Of a stretch of 64,000 bases of DNA, positions 1-16,000 are shown piece by piece. The DNA is taken from assembly GCA_033239005.1 (NCBI GenBank), contig BSQZ01000026.1, positions 1,520,001 through 1,584,000 on the forward strand, given 5' to 3'. Below the pieces are notes generated by a model, which was not told where the DNA came from, did no database searches, and was given only the letters and a program-made list of their open reading frames with translations. The stretch is from Lamellibrachia satsuma (Eukaryota; Annelida; Polychaeta; Sabellida; Siboglinidae). Both the position numbers and the translations under genes were made by a program. Numbering within the stretch: position 1 is the first letter of the stretch; each line of letters starts with the position of its first letter.

Positions 1-59
1 GGCTGAGTTCTGTCATTTAAAACTTGGTGCTGCAAACTTGATGTCCCGAACGAATCCAT
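1..59 (-). pseudogene. GPCR N-terminal fragment, cut by window edge
   Basis: Read on the minus strand this begins with a Met-Asp-Ser-Phe start like that of the intact GPCRs at 13948-14997 and 60925-61986 and is nearly identical to 1412-1471, the start of the next copy. It belongs to the left member of a tandem duplication. Whether a full gene continues to the left cannot be seen. Confidence 0.5.
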
Positions 60-969
60 ATTGACGGATGGCCCACAACAGAATAGTTTTGTTCAAACGA
101 AAAGAGTAAACGTTTTACTCAATCTCACTGTTTTTATTATTATGCAGTGCAGCGAGATACGTCAGATGTGGCACGTGGTTATTCCTTACGGTACATACTA
201 CTTACTCTAAAGTGCGCACTGCGTTGAGTTTGTCTTCCATGCTTGGGTTGACGAGGTTGCTGTTCCTGTGAAGCACCACTATCTTCACCATTAAAGGTAT
301 TTTAATCATTTCAAACCCTTTGACAGAACACGTGAAAATGCTTTGTGTACAACAGTGGCACTTACAAGTACGTCTTCATACGCGGCTAACATGGAGACGA
401 AATGAAATATTGTCAAATGCGCATGGCTTGTTAATTAACAGAGTGCAAACATGCATGCTATGCAATGTATCCCGTTACACAATCTGTTAGCTACGTTGCT
501 CAGCGAACCTCTATAGATAAGTATTGATTGTTGGACGAAACAAGACGCCTGTCGAAGAGGTTCCGTCAAAATAAGGAAATAAAGCCAATCGTTGGAAACG
601 TGCACATTATGAAGATAGTTTCAAATTATGGTTGCATTCTGCTTAGAATGACAAAATAATGTCCAGAAATTTCATAATTTGCATGATTATAATACTGTTC
701 CAAAGCACATGATTACTTAACTAATATTGTGCAAACAAGAATGGCATGTAATGCAATTCGATGTATTTCGAAACATATGTGAGGTATTTAATTAGCTAAG
801 TTGGTCAGCGAACCTTTCTGTACATTTCAAATAATTCATTCAGGAATGTTTTGGAATATAAAAGAAGTCAAGTAAAAACTAATAAAGAAGGATAAACGGT
901 GAAACAAGTGTTGTCTGTCAAAATGTTATTTTTCTCTAACATTTTTTTGTGATTATAATAATAATGGTT

Positions 970-1207
<238 letters not shown>

Positions 1208-1295
1208 ACGGTTCCTTTTGGAAGACCCTTCCATTCTTTAACAATCAATGAAAAAAGGTAACATGCCAAAATGTTATCGGAATCGGACAACAGGC

Positions 1296-1471
1296 AAAAC
1301 TTTGAATTGGATAGCCACTTGTGGTGACGTTATGTGTCGCGTTGCTAGCAATGAACTTTCCATTTAAATCGTCTTGTTGCAAAGAGGAGATATTGGTGTC
1401 AATCAACCGGTGTGGCTGAGTTCTGTCATGTAAAACCTGGTGCTGCAAACTTGACGTCCCGAAAGAATCCA
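1296..1471 (-). pseudogene. GPCR N-terminal fragment
   Basis: The minus-strand ORF starting at 1471 encodes about 58 residues that align with the extracellular N-terminus of the intact GPCRs: the same start, Ser/Leu/Gln-rich spacing, and several N-glycosylation sequons ending in Asn-Ala-Thr. Similarity ends just before helix 1, where the reading frame runs into the end of the duplicated block. No transmembrane segment follows, so this is a broken gene copy. Confidence 0.65.
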
Positions 1472-2381
1472 TATTGACGGATGGCCCACAACAGAATAGT
1501 TTTGTTCAAACGAAAAGAGTAAACGTTTTACTCAATCTCACTGTTTTTATTATTATGCAGTGCAGCGAGATACGTCAGATGTGGCACGTGGATATTCCTT
1601 ACGGTACATACTACTTACTCTAAAGTGCGCACTGCGTTGAGTTTGTCTTCCATGCTTGGGTTGACGAGGTTGCTGTTCCTGTGAAGCACCACTATCTTCA
1701 CCATTAAAGGTATTTTAATAATTTCAAACCCTTTGACAGAACACGTGAAAATGCTTTGTGTACAGTGGCACTTACAAGTACGTCTTCATACGCGGCTAAC
1801 ATGGAGACGAAATGAAATATTGTCAAATGCGCATGGCTTGTTAATTAACAGAGTGCAGACATGCATGCTATGCAATGTATCCCGTTACACAATCTGTTAG
1901 CTACGTTGCTCAGCGAACCTCTATAGATATGTATTGATTGTTGGACGAAACAAGACGCCTGTCGAAGAGGTTCCGTCAAAATAAGGAAATAAAGCCAATC
2001 GTTGGAAACGTGCACATTATGAAGATAGTTTCAAATTATGGTTGCATACTGCTTAGAATGACAAAATAATGTCCAGAAATTTCATAATTTGCATGATTAT
2101 AATATTGTTCCAAAGCACATGATTACTTAACTAATATTGTGCAAACAAGAATGGCATGTAATGCAATTCGATGTATTTCGAAACATATGTGAGGTATTTA
2201 ATTAGCTAAGTTGGTCAGCGAATCGTTCTGTACATTTCAAATAATTCATTCAGGAATGTTTTGGAATATTATAGAAGTCAAGTAAAAACTAATAAAGAAG
2301 GATAAACGGTGAAACAAGTGATGTCTGTCAAAATGTTATTTTTCTCTAACATTTTTGTTGTGATTATAATAATAATGGTTA

Positions 2382-2642
<261 letters not shown>

Positions 2643-2725
2643 ACGGTTCCTTTTGGAAGACCCTTCCATTCTTTAACAATCAATGAAAAAAGTAACCTGC
2701 CAAAATGTTATCGGAATCGGACAAC

Positions 2726-4714
2726 TAAGATAGATATACGTGGCATGGCCTTCTCCCTGACGGTGAGTTTGAACTGCAAACAAAACATGAACACTTTGAC
2801 AGCGTATTGCGCTTTTGCCATCCATCTGGCGCGACGCATCGCACCTGGCGCCATAAACCAGACACCCACTTTAGGCTGACCTTCGATGAAAATAACCAGT
2901 AGCTGTAGAAGTTCTCTTTAATTGTGTCTAGTTTGCTGTAATTGCTTACTTCTGTAGGTCCAACGCTACATCGAGATCGGGATTAAATATATTCTTGCGC
3001 GCTGTTTTGCGTAGGCTCGGGGAAATATCAGAAGTGAACTGTCCAGTCATATTCTTCTTCATATTATTTTCTTCCATGCATGATGTTCCTTAAGTCAAAC
3101 GTCCCCACATACCAGACGGCCTGCTCGGTTTAGCCCACTGGGGGGTTAGTTGCAGTGGAATAGCAATTTTGGTATTGCGCAACATAGAATCAAGTATTGT
3201 GCAACACAGTACCTGGTTTACCACTGTTATAAATGACCCACTAATCACCCACATACCACGGCCTGCTTTGACTGAGCCCGCCGGGTGGCTTTGCAGCCGC
3301 GGGTGGACTAGCAATGTTGGTATTGCGCAACACATGATCTGGTTGGTGACTCATAAATGGCTTGCACATGAGCACGCATGCATGAGCACATGAGCACGCA
3401 TGCATGTTCTCCACTGTGTTGCTAATATATTATGTTTCATCGCAAAAATGCAGTGTAGTTGACCAAGCTGCTTAAACAGTATACATTATTCGTTTGACTG
3501 CAAAACTGCAGTGTATTTATTTATTTATTATGCAAGAGCGTATTACTTTGTTAATGTTTTTCTTCTTTGTTTTTACTTATTTTTCAATGAATTATATCAG
3601 ATCTATTGCATGGACATATGTAACACAATCATATTGCAATATTTGTATACCTATTTTAAATATTGCTCTTCCACCGTACACGTTGCAAAATACATGTGTT
3701 CGATGGTTCCATTTGTTACTTCCACCACAAAAAAAAACTAAATTATGCATTGATTTACCGATCATTCTTTAACATTGATACATGATATAAACACGCACAG
3801 AGACACTCGTATACAAAATACCTCACATGTGTATAGTGGTTTGGCTGCCTTAATTTCATATACGATCCGAGAAAAGTGTTGAACATCACAATGTAGTTTT
3901 TGTCTTAAAATTCCGATGTGCTTAGAATTACCAAGACAATTAATTAGACAAATCTTTATATCTTGCTGAATTATGTTGTCAGAATGATGGGCTTGTTTTC
4001 TATGATAAATTATATAACAAACTGTTGATTGTAAAGGCCATTCATTATTAAAAATTACAAAAGAAATAGGACCACAAAATGTACCAGTCGAGTAAACATC
4101 TCGTCGGCGTCAAATATAATCAATTATACTGATGAATATTTATAAAAAAATTATTGCCCGTATACAACTACTCGAAATAGCCTAAATTAATATTGCATTT
4201 GAAAAGCGTGATGAAGGTAGTAATAATTCGTAGTAGCGTAAGTAATGTAACATCGACATAGCAATGGGTGACAGAAAAATACCCCCGAACATCCTGGACA
4301 TTAGCCCCCCCCCGTGCAATACTTATTTGTTTATTGTTAGACTTTTTAGGGTTCCACGTTTTTAATATACTGTTGCCGTTTTTGAGGTTTTGTGATTTGT
4401 TAAGGATACCTTTGATTAGCATTAAGGATATTTTATTATATTTATGATTTGTTCAAGGGTAAATGATTTATTAATACCTTTTAGATTATGGGATTTAGGG
4501 TAGATTTTGTTCGGGTAGGGTTTGTTCGGTTTTAGCGATAGGTACACATGTTATTTTAATGTGTCTCAATGATCATTTATTACATTTACATTGGAGAAAT
4601 AATGTCATTGGGGATTGTGAATCCTGTCCTAAGGATATTACTCCGTGGGGGATATTATCATCGGGTATAATTTCCTATGGAGGTATTGTCCAGAGGGTGG
4701 CAATATCAATGGGG
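2726..4714. other. No gene recognised; short diverged tandem repeat
   Basis: No conserved protein is seen. A diverged direct repeat is present at about 3103-3210 and 3257-3350 (shared blocks such as the one around 'ggtattgcgcaaca'), followed by a small GAGCACGCATGCATG repeat at about 3370-3408. The rest is AT-rich and without recognisable features. Confidence 0.5.
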
Positions 4715-5039
4715 TTATGTCCTAGAGTCAAATAAATGTCTACACAGCCGCGTTGACGAAGTATATATGGGCACATATGTAAACAAGAGACATAGCTTGA
4801 TGTAGGGGTAACCAAATCGAGGTAGACTGCCAGTTTTGTCTACAACTTTACAGTATTCCAACATATCACCTGACAATATTGCATTTAACAAGACGCTTGT
4901 CGAAGGTACCATCAAAATAAATTATGAACCGCAATCGCTGAAAACAAGTGTTAAAATGTATATTATGTTATGTTACGCTTGCATTCTGACTAGAAACAAA
5001 ATAATGTTTAGATATTTCCTGATCGGAATTATTTTAATA

Positions 5040-5990
5040 CCATCGGCTTTATGGGTGACATGTCGGTTATGCTACTCCACCTACACGCTTTTGACATCGG
5101 GCGCCAAACAGTCGGGGGGGGGGGGGGGGTCCACCAACGACAACGGAAGGCGGAACGACATTTTACATCACACCACTATTCCCACGACGCGGACCACACA
5201 ACGTGTAGGATATAACAGTGGCGCCACATGGTGGGCTGGACAACAGTTTAGCGACTGCAACAGCAAACCTCGTCAGCGTTTCGCGTTCTGTGCTGGAATA
5301 TGCATACTACAATAACCCGAAAAGTCTTCAACATTGCTGCATACGTACCTTGACAGCGTTTTTGAAACATTGATCCGAAGACCCCACCAAAGGTACGAAA
5401 AAATCTAACGAATCAACCCATGGGACACGGAACACGGTGAGAACAGTTCAGTCCCGTGCACATGATGGAGCTATATGGGTACAAACAAATCAAACAAACA
5501 AAAATATACAGTCTTAACTAGACAGAGTACTTTCCTCTGAAGTGCACACCGAGTTGTAAACATTTTATATACGTGCTTCGTACGACAATGCTACTTGGGA
5601 GTGCTACTTTTGAGGCATCACTCTCTTCGTCGTAAACACTTTTTATTACAAATGTGTCAGTTGAATATATTGCGCGACTATTCTCAGCATGACAATCGGT
5701 AGGACGACCACGAGAAGACGACATTCGTTCGTTATATGCAGTACGATTCGATTCACCAGGAGCAAAGCAAATATTTAATTAGCCAAGTCGGTCATCGAAC
5801 TTTTGCATATATATCAAATGATTATGTCACGAAACAAGACGCTTCTTTAAGATGTCCCATCTAAACGAGGCAAGAAAGTCAATGCCTTAAACAAGTTGTT
5901 GAGTGTCAAATTGTAGTTGTTTTCAAACACTTCATTCTAAATAGAATACAAAATAATGTATTAATCTAAATTACCTTTACGTCCAGCCTC
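5040..5990. repeat. Duplicon D, copy 1
   Basis: This stretch is visibly related to about 12560-13470 and about 58330-59190: each has the same succession of blocks, including the 'acgacactgctgcttg'-like segment, the Gln/Lys-rich AACAAACAAA stretch, and the segment with 'aacaagacg...tctttaagat'. No intact protein is seen in any copy. The copies flank members of the GPCR family, so they are probably pieces of a larger ancestral duplication unit. Confidence 0.6.
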
Positions 5991-6295
5991 TACCGCTGTT
6001 TCTTGGGTTGCATATAAGTAATGATAGACCTGTGTAGTATACATGTACATTCACTTGATTAAGTATTTAATGGTTGAGGACACTGCCATTTTACCTTCCT
6101 CATCGGGGATATTTCCTATAAAGGGGTTTGCAAAAACGAAAGTTGTACTACGAACATTTGTATTTGTATTTAGTTGCATATGTTATTCAATAAGTGTTTT
6201 TCGTATATTGCATATGTTATGCAATAAGTTTTTCGTGCGTATATGATTGGTCTTTGTATCAATACATTATGCAACCTACAACTACTGAGTAGTGT

Positions 6296-6900
6296 GTGCA
6301 GCAAACTAGATGTGATGAACGATTCCATATTGGTTGATGATCAGTAAAATATATCTTTGTAGATACAGCGAAAGCCACAAGTTGCCTATTGGTGACAGTT
6401 TTAGGCCATTTCACTTTAAATACAATACGCAATACAATTGTCGTTATACGCCGACAGAGGTAGACAATTATGATTCGCTGCCTGTTTCGTATCCAGTAAT
6501 TAGGAGGAAATGAACATGTTGCTGAAGTGCAATATCAGTGTGCAAATAAGCATGTATCCGTGACAGCTGACACATTTGATTACCTAAGTTGATCAGCGAA
6601 CCTATACAGATAATCATCAATTGCACGACAAAACAAGACGCCTGTTGAAAATGTTCCATCCAAATAAGGAAAGAAAGACGATCGTTGGAAATGTGCATAT
6701 TAAAAAATGGATTTGATCTTACGGTTGCATTTTGATTAGAATAATAAAAAATAATGTTCATAAAGTTCTTGATCTGAATCAACATAATATTACTGCAATA
6801 AACTTGGTTACTTAGCTAATAGTGTGCTGCAAATAAGCATGGTATGCAATGCAATTCGATGTTTCCCGAAACACATGAGATATTTAATTAGCCACGTTGC
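6296..6900 (-). pseudogene. Relic of GPCR start and upstream region
   Basis: At 6298-6340 the minus strand shows the degenerate beginning of a GPCR ORF (compare 14960-14997). The sequence to the right, about 6360-6900, follows the region upstream of the intact GPCR gene at about 15010-15790 block by block. Only the 5' edge of the coding region remains here. Confidence 0.5.
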
Positions 6901-7138
6901 GTACTACAGCTGTAGAACGCAAACACCAAAATAAAACAGAACATCCTGAGCTAATATTGAACATACAACGCGTGGCGAAATTAGTAAATAATCATAACTG
7001 GATTATTCATGTCACATCGACATGTCAATCTCCACACATCCGCTATGACGAATTGTGTCTGGCCAAACATTAAACAATAAACATAAATATATGGTATGAT
7101 AACTACTTCGTGAAAAACGACGTTTTTATCACTATAGA

Positions 7139-7575
7139 ATGTCGTTCATCCTTCTTCTGTCCACCCTCTTTTTTCTTGTTATTCGCCGAACACAGTTACT
7201 CTCACACACTTGCAGCTTCTGTTATTGTTGTTCTGTCAACGTCACTGTCTCCAGACCATACAGGCATGCTGGTGTAACACATGTTCTCAGGACTTTCTCA
7301 TTCAGCTTTTTTGACATTTTTCTGTCCAACATGACTCCCTCTACCTTTCTCCAAGCATTCGCTCCCGCTTGTGTCCGAAGTCGCACTTCTGCCGCTGCAT
7401 GCCCATCCTCCGTATCCATTCCTTAAGGTACACAAATACATCCACTTGCTTGATCTCCTTACTATCCAACCTGATGTTCAACTCCTCTCTCTGGTATCCA
7501 ACCCACATCACTTCTGTCTTCTCTAGGCTCATTATCAGTCCGTGCTGCTCGATCATATTATATATCTCGATCATA
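7139..7575 (-). mobile_element. RTE-like non-LTR retrotransposon, 3' ORF fragment
   Basis: Minus-strand frames encode the region just after the reverse transcriptase fingers and palm: a 'SLEKTEVMWVG' segment, then 'RTQAGANAWRKVEGVM', then 'CVTPACLYGLET'. These are characteristic of RTE-type and related invertebrate non-LTR elements. The frame shifts between the two parts near 7340-7420, so it is dead. It is bounded at 7587 by the GT microsatellite. Confidence 0.75.
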
Positions 7576-7579
7576 TATA

Positions 7580-7754
<175 letters not shown>

Positions 7755-7845
7755 CTTGATTCTCTTTCCGACCAATCGAGTTTGAAGAAGTCATCTGGTT
7801 AGTCGAGTGCGTTCTTCTCCCTGCCTTTCTTTAACATGATTTTAA

Positions 7846-10715
<2,870 letters not shown>

Positions 10716-10827
10716 TCACATTTAAGTTCATTGTCTGAAATTATCGGTGGACATTTCTTTGGATGTGTATTTGTAGTAGTACTCCTTTGAGTTTTCTCTG
10801 TCAGTTCCCCTTGCGCATCTAGTTTAA

Positions 10828-11375
10828 CTAATTTATGGTACCTGTGCCCTCGTCGACAACCCTAACAAATTCACACCCAAGAACTGCAGCACCCTTCCCT
10901 GTCAGATTAAGTCCATCTGTCATGAAAACGTCATCTCTTCCCACAAAGTTTAACCACATGTCTACGAAGCCCACTCCCTCCTCCATACATACCTTCTGTA
11001 CTTGTGCGTTGATCGCCATCCTCCTACAGTTCCAACCCCTGCCTCCCAGTATTGGTAATATCTCAGACAATGCAATTTGTCCAATTCGTGCCTCTTTAAG
11101 TGTCTTGATCAAACTTCTGTACTTACCAACGATGGCACCACCCATGACTTGTCCTGCCTTCTCTGCTATATCCTCTATTGTTGGCCCTGGTAGGCATACT
11201 GTTATGTCATCTCCTCTATTTACAATTTATCCACTTTCCTAATTATATAATCCCCCATAAATACCCGGGCTTTCCTCTCATTTACCTGCTCCTGCAGACA
11301 TTTCAATGTCTTACACACCCTACACAAGAAATAAAAATCTGCCTGAACCTCTGCCTACGAATTTGCACACCCGGA
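10828..11375 (-). pseudogene. CR1-like ORF1, SGNH-hydrolase-like (esterase) domain, copy 1
   Basis: The minus-strand ORF (105 aa from 11145) is the second half of an SGNH/GDSL-like domain: a 'RSLIKTLKEARIGQIALSEI' region, a 'GVGFVDMW' strand and a C-terminal 'DGLNLTGKGA' block. In SGNH hydrolases the last block normally has Asp-x-x-His; here the His position is Asn. Esterase-like ORF1 proteins are known from CR1/L2-type elements. Degenerate N-terminal coding continues to about 11375. It belongs to the same element as the ORF2 relic to its left. Confidence 0.7.
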
Positions 11376-11386
11376 CATTGCAAAAT

Positions 11387-12000
11387 TTATCCAGCTGTCT
11401 CCGACACTATGCAGTGGATTCTGCCATCGCGAGTGAATGTGCGTTTGATGGTGAGGTCCTTTTTTAGCTCTCGTAGCAGTTCACTTTGCAGGGAAGTCAA
11501 ATCTTCGAATATCAGCAGTTTTGGTCCCGCGATCTCTTTCAACTGTTTATTCGCTTTCATCACTTCGATTTTCTTTTCTCTTCTCACGAATTTTGCGATC
11601 ACTGCCTTTGCCCGCCCAGGCAGCCGGTGGCACACGCTGATGTCATGTCGTGAGACATCCACTCCGATCTTCCGACACGTTTCAACTACTAGTTCGGTAG
11701 TGTCCTCGACAACACCAGGAGCAAATTCTGCCAAACCGATGTTCTTTATACTCTCGCGCCTGCTGTATTGCTCAAGAGCATTTAATTTTAGTTATGCTTT
11801 TGTATCTCTTGTTTAACTTTGCACATGTCAACTTTGATTGTCGTTATGCAACTTTGGAGTTCTTCTTTCAGTTCATTGATAATCACCTTTGTCGTCGTTG
11901 CCAATGTGTCATTGACAGTTTCCGTGACAGATTTAACAATCATTTGTTGCTTTCTTTGCACTGGTGTTGGCATTGAGTGCCTTGTCAACAGCCAAAATTA
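11387..12000 (-). mobile_element. ORF1-like protein of another non-LTR element
   Basis: Two minus-strand ORFs, 11988-11788 and 11734-11387, look like one broken protein. The first half is helical and heptad-like (coiled coil). The second has 'CHRLPGRAKAVIAKFVRREKK', 'IFEDLT' and 'KRTFTRDGRIHC', the layout seen in RRM/CTD regions of ORF1 proteins that bind element RNA. A frame change lies between them. It is different from the SGNH ORF1 that starts right next to it, so the CR1-like copy probably landed at its 3' edge. Confidence 0.65.
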
Positions 12001-12379
12001 TTGCATCGTCAATGTCCACTGGCGTCGAATCCATTGTTGGGGTTAGTTGCACCTTTCAGGTCAATTGCACATTCAGTCTAGCGTGACCATCGACCAGTGT
12101 GATGCGGTTCACTGGTGCCTCCCCCCCCCCGAAACGCTGTTATGTATGTGGGCGATAGTGGGTTTCTTTGGTAATTGAACAGGTCGGCTTGGTTTAAAGT
12201 CAGCTCATAGCGTAGATCGCCGAAGAAAACATACATCGAATTAATGCACGCTAATTACATCAACTTCCTGAAACGTACTGACTGTAGTCTAGTTGGAATT
12301 GTTCGTATAGTCTTACAAATTTAAACAAAAATCTAACAATGCTCCCGCCGTGACGTCTGAATATAGGTGGTGATATAAG
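12001..12379. other. No gene seen
   Basis: Nothing recognisable; contains a run of ten cytosines near 12121. Confidence 0.4.
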
Positions 12380-12559
12380 TTGTGACTTTGGATAACTCAG
12401 ATTATCTGCCTGGAAAGGAACACATCACAAAACACAACCATTCATTATTATTCCCCAATGCCAAAGTATTTTCCCACACGAATCATTCGATTCTAGTTGT
12501 GTACAGATTTTTAGGCATATATATATTTGAATGTCGTAATAAACATGGCTTTGTACATG

Positions 12560-13470
12560 GTATGTCAGTTGTGCTGATCCTTCTAGACGCTTTCGACGTC
12601 TGGCATCAAACTTTCAGGGCTCCATATACGACCCCGGGAAGGAGTAACATGCGTCACCACCATTCCCTGTGGATTGGTCACCCGTTTGGCGACTGCCATT
12701 CTCGTCAGCTTTTCGCGCTCTGTCCGCGCATAGACATGTTGCAAAATCTTGAAAGATCCTCAAAATTGCTGCATACATCCATAGACCGATTTGTGAGTCA
12801 TTATCGTTACGATTACATGGAAAACAGCGTTTTTGATACTTTGAGTCCCCCATCCTTGCTGGAATTTTGAAACACAAAACAAATTAACGAACCAATTTCA
12901 TGGGATAACGAGCACGCTAACAACAGCTGTCCCGCTGACGGAGCTCTGAGGGTACAAACAAAACAAACAAACAAATATTGTCTCAACTCTTTATTGTAGT
13001 ATCTACATGTGAAGTGCAAACCGAGTTGTTGACGTTTTATATATGTGACTAGTACGACACTGCTGCTTGTGCGTCTAGCTTTTGAGGCATCACTTCTTCG
13101 TAAACAATGTTTATTATAATCGTCTCAATTTCGCAGACTCTGCGACTATTCTCAACATGACATGCAGTAGGACTACTATGAGCAGTCGTCGAGTATCTTA
13201 CATCCATTGATACTATGCAGTGCGATTTGATTCACTCGAAGTAAATTAAGTAATTAATTAGCTAAGTTGTCCAAACTTTGCATAGATAGCATTTGATTAT
13301 GTCAGGAAACAAGACGTTTCTTTAAGATATCTCATCAAAATGAGGCAAGAAAGGCAATGTCTGAAAAAAAGGGTGTGCCTCAAAATGTAGTTGTTTTCAA
13401 ACACTTCATTTTTAATAGAATATGAACATAATGTTTTAACCTAAATTATGTTTATATCAACGGCTAACCT
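12560..13470. repeat. Duplicon D, copy 2
   Basis: Second copy of the block described at 5040-5990, diverged by substitutions and small indels. It is followed to the right by a further shared block (about 13590-13900) and then by the intact GPCR, the same order as at 58330-60090 where the GPCR is reduced to a scrap. Confidence 0.6.
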
Positions 13471-13589
13471 GATATATCCATGTTCGCTTATCGATATCAT
13501 ACCGTCTGGCAGAAGATGGAGTAGCTGCAAGAAATGACTGACTGTTTATTGTTATCGGGCTGCAGGACATTGTTTATAACAGATCCACC

Positions 13590-13910
13590 AGCTATCTTGA
13601 TGAATTGAGTACACACTTAAACAAGACGTATAACTCTATTAAGGGCCAACCAATTTGCGGTAGACCAGTTTCTTTTTCTATAAGTAAATAACGGCATTTG
13701 GTGGAGTTTACAACTAAATAAATACAATTCCACCGCACAGCCTGACAATTATTCCGCATGACACGCGTGAACAACATGGGAATGCGTAAGTCACGCGTAA
13801 ATCACGTCACTTCGTCTTGTCAATAACCATACATGCATTATTTATTTTCACTACGTGCACATCTAAACAATATGAAACGTATACCCAGATATAACTAAAA
13901 TGTATTCGAG
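13590..13910. repeat. Duplicon E, 3' flank of GPCR, copy 1
   Basis: Matches about 59530-59830 closely (shared block with 'gggaatgcgtaagtcacgcgtaa'). In both places it lies just downstream, on the minus strand, of a GPCR C-terminus, so it represents the 3' flank of the gene family. Confidence 0.65.
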
Positions 13911-13947
13911 ATAAATTGCTGTATTTCACTAAGTACACACATTTCCT

Positions 13948-14997
13948 CTAGCGATGACATGTTGACAGCCAGGAGCTCACCTTCCTATAGAAGAGTCGAA
14001 CGTCGTCGCGAAACACGCTGCTCATAACGCTGTAGATGAAAGGATTGACAACGGAGTTAAGTATATACATGGGTTTGAGTTCTCGCGGTACAGTAAATCC
14101 GACGTCAGACAACCACAATGGCGTCCAGCATATTACAAATACTATAGTAATTATAAATAATACAGTAACAAATCTATACGTAGTTGCCTGGTTTGCAGTT
14201 GTCTTTTTGATAACTGACACTGAATTGTTTTTACTGGAAGTGACGTCAGGTGTTGCTGCAAGCTTCGATACTACCGTAGCGACTGCAGGAACCGTTAAAG
14301 GTCCCGGAACAGGTGTTCTGCTTGCGACCCCAACATTCCTGCGAGCGGTTCTGACTTTCATCAACATTGTCACTGCCATCAGCGTGTAGCAAGAGACCAT
14401 GACCACGACGTTTGCTACAATGATCACCGCCAGAGAGACCTGACGCAGACGTGTGTAGTGTTTGATTCGTGCCACCGTCAACACCAGTACACATACAGCG
14501 GCCACAACAGCGATGACCACCAGTGCCCGCCTCGCCCGTTGTGAACTCAGACTGAACGTGTGGGGACGCCGCACCGCCAACAGGCGTTCGATCGACACAA
14601 ACGCCAAGAGGAAGACGGAAAACATGATCGACGTGTGAGCGCAGTAAAGAGGGATCACTTGACTGATGTTGTCAAATTTGACTGTTGTCAGGACGATTCC
14701 GGAAATACAAACTGTCAAATCAGAGACGGCCAAAGCAAACATATATACCCTGGTAGATGTGGTCATCTTGCGGATATATACGGCGATCACAAACAAATTT
14801 CCTGGAATTCCCAGCACACACATAATAAAGCTGCCAAAAATTGTAATTGAAACGTAGTTTGTTGCGTTCACCTCGTCGCTGCTATTCAAAACACGTTGTA
14901 ACGAAGTGGACCTATTGGTTGAGTCATTCAAACCTTTCTGCTGCAAACTGTCATTCAAAACGTTGTGTAGCAAACTTGTCGTGATGACCGAATCCAT
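13948..14997 (-). CDS. Rhodopsin-like G protein-coupled receptor, single exon
   Basis: An intact 349-residue receptor, presumably in the plasma membrane; the ligand is unknown. The N-terminus (1-50) has five N-glycosylation sequons (N15, N24, N28, N38, N44). Helices lie at about 51-75 (N67 in a GNLFV motif), 84-106 (D93 in a VSDL motif), 120-142, 156-176, 187-213, 275-299 (C290-W291-x-P293) and 309-327 (N319-P-x-x-Y). Helix 3 ends Glu137-Arg138-Leu instead of Asp-Arg-Tyr. Helix 4 lacks the usual Trp, helix 5 lacks the usual Pro, and extracellular loop 2 is about 10 residues without cysteine, so the normal disulfide with C119 cannot form. Similarity to 60925-61986 runs the full length. The start is the first Met, matching the start of the paralogues. 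It is a class A receptor but cannot be placed in a named subfamily. Confidence 0.9.
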   Translation of the reverse strand: MDSVITTSLLHNVLNDSLQQKGLNDSTNRSTSLQRVLNSSDEVNATNYVSITIFGSFIMCVLGIPGNLFVIAVYIRKMTTSTRVYMFALAVSDLTVCISGIVLTTVKFDNISQVIPLYCAHTSIMFSVFLLAFVSIERLLAVRRPHTFSLSSQRARRALVVIAVVAAVCVLVLTVARIKHYTRLRQVSLAVIIVANVVVMVSCYTLMAVTMLMKVRTARRNVGVASRTPVPGPLTVPAVATVVSKLAATPDVTSSKNNSVSVIKKTTANQATTYRFVTVLFIITIVFVICWTPLWLSDVGFTVPRELKPMYILNSVVNPFIYSVMSSVFRDDVRLFYRKVSSWLSTCHR

Positions 14998-15009
14998 CCT
15001 GGCTGATTA

Positions 15010-16000
15010 TCACCAAACGAACTCTTTGGAGATATAGAGAAAGCCACTGTACAATAGTTCAGTTACAGGTAGTCGACCAATATGACCGTTTTAGTCCATC
15101 TCACTTTGAACACAACACGCCGTTGTTGAATGCCGACATAAGAAGAACATTATAATTCGCTGCGTGATTCGTATCCATTCAGCAAACAGTGCAACAATTC
15201 AAGCCTGAAGGTACATAATGCATACTGTAAAATGCACACTGTCGTGTCGATGCTTGAGTCGATGACAGTATTGCTTGAACTCTCTTCACCGATAAATGTG
15301 TGTTACATTCGTTACTATTTCTCAGTCAGAACGAGGCGCAGTCTGTGGGCTCGTGGACAGCGACGGCTCTTATAACTACGTCTACTCAGAGGAACTGAAT
15401 ACATTACTGAAAGGCAAAATTAGTTCGCTGATAAGCACGTTTCTGTGACAGCTGGCGTATTTGATTATCCAAGTAGTTCAGCAAACCTTTGTTGATAATT
15501 ATCAATTGCAAGACGAAGCAAGACGCTTGTTGAATAAGTTCCATCCAAATAAGTAAAAAAGGCAATCGTTTGAAATGTGCATATTGTACAGATGGATTTT
15601 ATCTTACGGTTGCATTTTGATTAGAATAATAAAAGCAATGTTCATAAAGTGTTTGATCTGAATTAATATTATATTTCTGCAATGCACACTGTCGCTTAGC
15701 CAATAGTGTGCTTCAAACAAGCCTGATATGCAATGCAATTCGATGTTGCCCGAAGAAACACCTGAAATATTGATTTAGCCAAGTTGCGAGCTACCTCATC
15801 GTTGTAGAACGCAAACGTCACAAGAACACGTACTATCCTAAGCTAATACTGACTATGCAACGCGTGACGAAATTAATAATTTTTCGTAGCAGCACAAGTC
15901 ATGTCACGTCGGCATGTCAATGTCCACACAGCCGCCTTTACGAGTTGTCTCTGAGCCACATAATTAAACAATATACATAACTATATAGTGGGATAACTAA
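15010..16000. repeat. Upstream flank of GPCR, duplicated at 6360-6900
   Basis: The sequence upstream of the GPCR start shares ordered blocks with 6360-7100, for example around 15440-15600 against 6540-6740 and around 15900-16020 against 7010-7130. This shows that the gene was duplicated with its 5' flank. No TATA box or other promoter element can be assigned with confidence. Confidence 0.55.

Noticed and set aside
11178..11816. Plus-strand frame of 212 residues
   Set aside because: It is the complement of two non-LTR ORF1 remnants read on the minus strand, which have recognisable domains.
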